Shown in pieces: positions 1 to 5,820 of a DNA stretch of 5,820 nucleotides. A program made the translations under genes and the position numbers. The notes beneath the pieces are model-generated. The model was given only the letters and a program-made list of their open reading frames with translations. It was not told the DNA's origin and did not search any database. The first letter of the stretch is position 1. Each line of letters begins with the position of its first letter. Source of the stretch: Desulfobacterales bacterium (GTDB taxonomy: Bacteria; Desulfobacterota; Desulfobacteria; Desulfobacterales; JAUCGF01); assembly GCA_029940345.1 (NCBI GenBank), contig JAOZRC010000372.1, forward strand, positions 1 to 5,820, given 5' to 3'.

Positions 1-3
1 CCT

Positions 4-50
4 CGCTCTCACACTTTTTCGCTTCGATCACGACTTTCCAAACAGGCTCT
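4..50 (+). repeat. Left arm of a 47-nt imperfect inverted repeat spanning the window
   Basis: Read on the plus strand, this segment matches the reverse complement of 5770-5816 without gaps at about 36 of 47 positions by hand alignment. There are two strongly conserved blocks: CGCTCTCAC (4-12) and GACTTTCCAAACAGGCTCT (32-50, one mismatch to the other arm). It ends 25 nt before the cobT start codon. The other arm ends 20 nt before the start of the helix-hairpin-helix gene, so the two copies occupy equivalent places upstream of outward-reading starts. It could be the end of a mobile element lying outside the window, a dispersed intergenic repeat, or a shared leader/promoter. The sequence does not decide between these. 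Confidence 0.7.
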
Positions 51-63
51 AAGGAATAATTAT

Positions 64-70
64 AAGGAGA
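64..70 (+). promoter_or_regulatory. Ribosome binding site of cobT
   Basis: AAGGAGA lies 5 nt before the ATG at 76, a strong Shine-Dalgarno match at a short but workable distance. It supports ATG 76 as the start rather than the second methionine (residue 5). No cobalamin riboswitch is recognisable in the 75 bases available upstream. Confidence 0.85.
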
Positions 71-75
71 AACCG

Positions 76-1152
76 ATGAGCACAGACATGTTATCCGATG
101 ACTTAAAACGGCTATTACACAAAATTGAACCGCTCAATACGGAAAAGCGTGCGGCGGCGCAACACAAGCTTGACAATAAGACCAAACCGCCAGGAGCGCT
201 GGGTACGCTTGAGGAACTGGCGCTTCAAATGAGCCTGATTCAAAATGATTTGAACCCTGCAATCGATCGCAAAGCGCTTTTTGTCTTTGCCGGTGATCAT
301 GGCATCACCGAGGAGGGCGTATCGGCCTTTCCGTCTGAAGTGACCGGACAGATGGTGCTGAATTTTCTAAATGACGGAGCGGCGATCAATGTACTGTGTC
401 GCCATAATGAGATTGATATCCGTATAGTCGATATGGGCGTGTGCGCCGATTTTGATGACCATCCTAAACTTCTGAAAAAAAAAGTGCGCAAAGGAACCCG
501 CAATTTTGCCGTTCAGGAAGCGATGACTGATGCCGAAATGATCCTGGCGCTGGAAAACGGTATGGATGTCTTCCTGACCGAACACGACCTTGGCAAGATA
601 GATATTGTCGGTATGGGAGAAATGGGAATTGGCAACACCACCTCAGCCTCGGCGATTATCTGCGCCGTAACCGGAATCAGCCCGAAGCAGTCAGCCGGCA
701 GGGGAACCGGTCTGGATGACAAGGGGGTTGAACACAAAGCCGCGATTATCGCCAAAGTGCTTGAATTTCAACAGCCAAACCCTGAAAACGGTTTTGATAT
801 TTTACGCAAAATCGGCGGATATGAAATCGCCGGCATCGCAGGGGCCGTATTGGCCGCCGCTTCTCAAAAGACCGCGATTGTTCTTGACGGCGTCATTTCA
901 ACAGCGGCCGGATTGATTGCATCTTTGATTCAACCGGATATCCGCGGCTATCTCATTGCGGGCCATCGCTCCGTGGAAAACGCCCAACAGGCCGCCCTTG
1001 CCCATCTCGGCCTTGAACCGGTGATTGATCTTAAAATGCGTCTGGGGGAAGGTACGGGTGCCGCCTTGACAATTGATGTGGTCGCCGCTGCTTGCAAAAT
1101 AATGCGTGAAATGGCTTCTTTTGAAGATGCCGGGGTTTCTGGTAAAGATTAA
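76..1152 (+). CDS. cobT: Nicotinate-nucleotide--dimethylbenzimidazole phosphoribosyltransferase (CobT)
   Basis: Cytoplasmic enzyme that transfers the phosphoribosyl group of nicotinate mononucleotide to 5,6-dimethylbenzimidazole (or a related base), giving alpha-ribazole phosphate for the nucleotide loop of cobalamin. The 358 residues match the usual CobT length (about 350). Visible family signatures in order: the KPPGALG loop near residues 37-43, AGDHG (72-76), GMGEMGIGNTT (179-189), GRGTGLDD (about 214-221), AGHRSVE, and RLGEGTGAAL near the C-terminus. In the last, Glu325 aligns with the general-base glutamate (Glu317 of the Salmonella enzyme). The C-terminus ends in the family-typical FEDAGVSGK, so the gene is complete. 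A run of nine A's (475-483) encodes part of a lysine-rich stretch. Other cobalamin genes normally found nearby (cobS, cobU) are absent; an orphan ribosome binding site after the stop suggests one once followed. Confidence 0.97.
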   Translation: MSTDMLSDDLKRLLHKIEPLNTEKRAAAQHKLDNKTKPPGALGTLEELALQMSLIQNDLNPAIDRKALFVFAGDHGITEEGVSAFPSEVTGQMVLNFLNDGAAINVLCRHNEIDIRIVDMGVCADFDDHPKLLKKKVRKGTRNFAVQEAMTDAEMILALENGMDVFLTEHDLGKIDIVGMGEMGIGNTTSASAIICAVTGISPKQSAGRGTGLDDKGVEHKAAIIAKVLEFQQPNPENGFDILRKIGGYEIAGIAGAVLAAASQKTAIVLDGVISTAAGLIASLIQPDIRGYLIAGHRSVENAQQAALAHLGLEPVIDLKMRLGEGTGAALTIDVVAAACKIMREMASFEDAGVSGKD

Positions 1153-1169
1153 GGAAGGTGTGAAACGTG
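1151..1169 (+). promoter_or_regulatory. Orphan translation start after cobT (remnant of a lost downstream gene)
   Basis: The cobT stop TAA (1150-1152) overlaps AAGGAAGG (1151-1158), followed 8 nt later by a GTG codon at 1167. This is the spacing of a translationally coupled next gene in an operon. No recognisable gene follows: from about 1168 rightward the sequence is caspase homology read on the opposite strand. I infer that a former cobT operon was broken within the first codons of its next gene. The match could also be chance, since purine-rich stretches are common. Confidence 0.45.
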
Positions 1170-1458
1170 AGCCGTGTCCGGAATATTGGAAAAAGACCGC
1201 ATCGCCCGGCTGCGTGTCGTCAATCAGCCATGTTTGAATGTTTGTCAGAATCGCGGCGCGGGTGGCCTGTTTTTCTTTAAGTACGCGGTTAGATGATGAG
1301 GGAATATGAAGGGTCCCGGTCATAAAAGCATAGAGGTCTTCCACATCATTAACCGCTCCTGATAAAAGTGGGATGCCGGTATTATGATAATTGATGCCGA
1401 TCAGCAAGGCGCGGAATTTGGCGTGGCTATCAGTAGGGAACAGGCTGGCTAATATGAT
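1168..1458 (-). pseudogene. Caspase/metacaspase (peptidase C14) p20 domain, fragment truncated at both ends
   Basis: Translated on the minus strand, this reads as the N-terminal half of a caspase-like peptidase domain: KFRALLIGINY (first beta strand), a GAVNDVEDLYAFM segment, a RATRAAILTNIQTWL-like helix (here QATRAAILTNIQTWL), PGDAVFFQYSGHGSR. The SGHG holds the catalytic histidine. The block carrying the catalytic cysteine (usually D-x-C-H-S-G) is missing, because homology stops at GHGSR and the frame then runs antisense into cobT. At the 5' end the frame is open only back to a TGA at 1459-1461 and has no ATG or GTG. The TTG at 1405-1407 falls inside the first beta strand and is not a believable start. 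No frameshift interrupts the surviving part, so decay looks recent or was caused by deletion. In the family the peptidase cleaves after Arg/Lys or Asp in signalling or defence roles; this fragment cannot be active alone. It converges with cobT. Confidence 0.8.
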
Positions 1459-1497
1459 TCAAAGGTAACCGTTCACTCCCCCCTACGTTCAAACTAA

Positions 1498-1520
1498 CGC
1501 GGGACAGCTTCCCGCGCTAC
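1498..1520 (-). repeat. REP-like palindrome A, GTAG type
   Basis: On the minus strand it reads GTAG (1520-1517), a 7-nt stem CGCGGGA, the 5-nt loop AGCTG, and the complementary stem TCCCGCG ending at 1498. The stem is perfect. A GTAG tetranucleotide at the 5' foot of a hairpin is the known hallmark of REP sequences bound by RAYT (REP-associated tyrosine) transposases. Assignment to a RAYT family is inference, because no such gene lies in the window. Confidence 0.65.
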
Positions 1521-1543
1521 AAACTCACGCATGGCGCGATCAT

Positions 1544-1566
1544 GTAGAGCGGAAAGCCGTTCCGCT
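1544..1566 (+). repeat. REP-like palindrome B, GTAG type
   Basis: On the plus strand it reads GTAG (1544-1547), stem AGCGGAA, loop AGCCG, complementary stem TTCCGCT. It has the same GTAG, 7-nt stem, 5-nt loop, 7-nt stem plan as palindrome A. The loops differ by one base (AGCTG versus AGCCG), although the stems differ in sequence while keeping pairing. The two units point away from each other, with their GTAG ends 23 nt apart. Confidence 0.65.
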
Positions 1567-1644
1567 TAAGGGGGGTGAACGGTTATATTGAAAGAGTGAT
1601 GATGTATTTTGGCATGGCAGTTTGCGTCGTCGCCAGCCAAACAT

Positions 1645-1666
1645 TGCAAGCTGAAGCTTGCACTCC
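1645..1666 (-). repeat. REP-like palindrome C, GGAG type, downstream of nifJ
   Basis: On the minus strand it reads GGAG (1666-1663), stem TGCAAGC, loop TTCA, stem GCTTGCA. The pairing is perfect and it starts about 20 nt after the nifJ stop codon. The tetranucleotide plus 7-bp stem follows the plan of the two GTAG units, but with different sequence and a 4-nt loop, so it would belong to a different repeat family. It might also stabilise the nifJ mRNA 3' end. It is not a textbook intrinsic terminator, because the stem is followed by AATGTTTGG rather than a U run. Confidence 0.5.
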
Positions 1667-1685
1667 GGCGCTTTAATGAGAGAGG

Positions 1686-5395
<3,710 letters not shown>

Positions 5396-5443
5396 ATTTA
5401 TCAGTTAAAATTTTGCTGCCGTGATCTGTTTAGCAGCCGAATA

Positions 5444-5749
5444 TCAATTACGTTTTTTATTACTTTCAGTTTTGGCAATATGCTTTTTGCGTTCCTCGGT
5501 AAATGACCACCAAGGAAGAGAATCGCCGCCTTCCATAAAACAGACAACTGACATAAATACATCAATAACACAAGGATCATGTCTTTTCCCAGTTCTGGCG
5601 CAAAGCGCTTCGTATAGAGCGAATGGATCTTTTCCAATCAGCTTATCCGGATGATCAATGCCGATGAATCGGAGGTCTTTTGCTATGGCTTTGCCAATAT
5701 TGGGGAGCTTTTCAAGTTCTGACACTGTTTTTCTGTCTGGGTTTTTCAT
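5444..5749 (-). CDS. Helix-hairpin-helix protein of the Cdd1 / pathogenicity-locus (mitomycin resistance) family
   Basis: Small basic protein of 101 residues. The N-terminal helix-hairpin-helix motif is visible as ELEKLPNIGKAIAKDLRFIGI (residues 11-31), the type that contacts the DNA backbone without sequence specificity. It is followed by the family hallmarks DPFALYEALC (41-50), TGKRHDPCVIDVF (53-65) and LPWWSFTEERK (78-88). These match my recollection of the Cdd1 family, often annotated as pathogenicity locus or mitomycin resistance protein; its biochemical role is not established. Length is normal for the family, with a lysine/asparagine-rich end. No signal peptide or membrane segment is present. 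The start at 5749 is the only ATG before the conserved core, but its ribosome binding site is poor (a purine-rich GACCGAAACAG precedes it). The second arm of the edge repeat ends 20 nt upstream. nifJ follows on the same strand, so co-transcription is possible, though no functional link is apparent. Confidence 0.85.
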   Translation of the reverse strand: MKNPDRKTVSELEKLPNIGKAIAKDLRFIGIDHPDKLIGKDPFALYEALCARTGKRHDPCVIDVFMSVVCFMEGGDSLPWWSFTEERKKHIAKTESNKKRN

Positions 5750-5769
5750 CTGTTTCGGTCTTTTGCTTA

Positions 5770-5816
5770 AGAGCCTGTTTGAAAAGTCTTAAATCGGCTG
5801 CAAAAGCGTGAGAGCG
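5770..5816 (-). repeat. Right arm of the 47-nt imperfect inverted repeat
   Basis: On the minus strand this reads CGCTCTCAC (5816-5808), a variable middle, and GACTTTTCAAACAGGCTCT (5788-5770). It matches 4-50 at about 36 of 47 positions. It sits directly upstream of the helix-hairpin-helix gene, as the left arm sits upstream of cobT. The distal side may continue beyond the window. Confidence 0.7.
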
Positions 5817-5820
5817 GTTC

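Larger units (their letters stand above)
1466..1585. mobile_element. About 120-bp non-coding element with terminal inverted repeats and an inverted pair of REP-like hairpins
   Basis: The ends are inverted copies: TAACCGTTCAC followed by T and a C run at 1466-1483, and a G run followed by GTGAACGGTTA at 1570-1585. That is 11 perfect pairs, a one-base bulge, then at least 5 more pairs. Inside sit two hairpins of identical design in opposite orientation (1498-1520 and 1544-1566). A direct repeat, AAACTAACGC (1491-1500) and AAACTCACGC (1521-1530), matches at 9 of 10 bases. There is no coding capacity. The arrangement resembles a MITE or a REP doublet (REPIN/BIME) mobilised in trans. No clear target-site duplication is visible. 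Confidence 0.65.

Noticed and set aside
1..75. Cobalamin riboswitch upstream of cobT
   Set aside because: Only 75 bases are available, none match the B12-box core, and most are accounted for by the edge repeat and the ribosome binding site.
898..1167. Minus-strand continuation of the caspase frame into cobT, as if it were a longer protein
   Set aside because: Beyond GHGSR the translation has no caspase character and is purely the antisense of conserved cobT codons. The overlap is accidental read-through, so I end the pseudogene near 1168.
1458..1594. Possible target-site duplication (TTCAAAG / TTGAAAG) flanking the REP-bearing element
   Set aside because: The two words differ by one base, do not abut the inverted-repeat ends equally, and could instead be a degraded extension of the inverted repeat itself. 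Too weak to call.
5415..5437. Hairpin (GCTGC / GCAGC) between the helix-hairpin-helix gene and nifJ as an intrinsic terminator
   Set aside because: Only a 5-bp stem with a 13-nt loop, followed by AAAATTTT rather than a clean U run. Not enough to claim termination or an operon break.
5401..5654. Overlapping open frames on both strands within the helix-hairpin-helix gene region
   Set aside because: They lack family motifs and overlap the well-supported Cdd1-like coding frame.

Overview
The window looks like the chromosome of an anaerobic bacterium, most plausibly a sulfate-reducer-like member of the Desulfobacterota. The main reason is the single-chain pyruvate:ferredoxin oxidoreductase. Its active-site numbering nearly matches the Desulfovibrio africanus enzyme (Thr31, Glu64 and Arg114 coincide), its total length is almost the same, and it carries a C-terminal tail with two cysteines like the redox-switch tail of that enzyme. 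A caspase-family remnant and REP-like palindromes next to it fit a larger, repeat-rich genome. The lineage is an inference; no rRNA gene or species marker is present.

Layout from left to right: (a) positions 4-50 hold one arm of an imperfect inverted repeat whose other arm is at the far right edge. (b) cobT, plus strand, 76-1152, is an intact lower-ligand gene of cobalamin synthesis with a clear ribosome binding site, followed by what looks like the orphaned start site of a lost downstream gene. (c) A caspase/metacaspase (peptidase C14) fragment lies on the minus strand at about 1168-1458. It is cut just after its catalytic-histidine motif and has no usable start. (d) A repeat island at 1459-1685 holds a roughly 120-bp element with terminal inverted repeats around two oppositely oriented GTAG-type REP hairpins, then a separate GGAG-type hairpin. 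(e) nifJ (PFOR), minus strand, 1686-5381, fills most of the window. (f) A 101-residue helix-hairpin-helix protein of the Cdd1 (pathogenicity locus / mitomycin resistance) family, minus strand, 5444-5749, lies 62 bp upstream of nifJ. (g) The second inverted-repeat arm is at 5770-5816.

The intact genes are metabolic housekeeping plus one small putative nucleic-acid-binding protein. PFOR interconverts pyruvate and acetyl-CoA with ferredoxin or flavodoxin; CobT prepares the nucleotide loop of cobamides. They converge on the caspase remnant and repeat island, which appears to mark a rearrangement scar. I see no evidence for a complete new multigene system. The points most worth checking are the cysteine-bearing PFOR tail, the REP-type repeats, the cobT/caspase junction, and the inverted repeat spanning the window edges.
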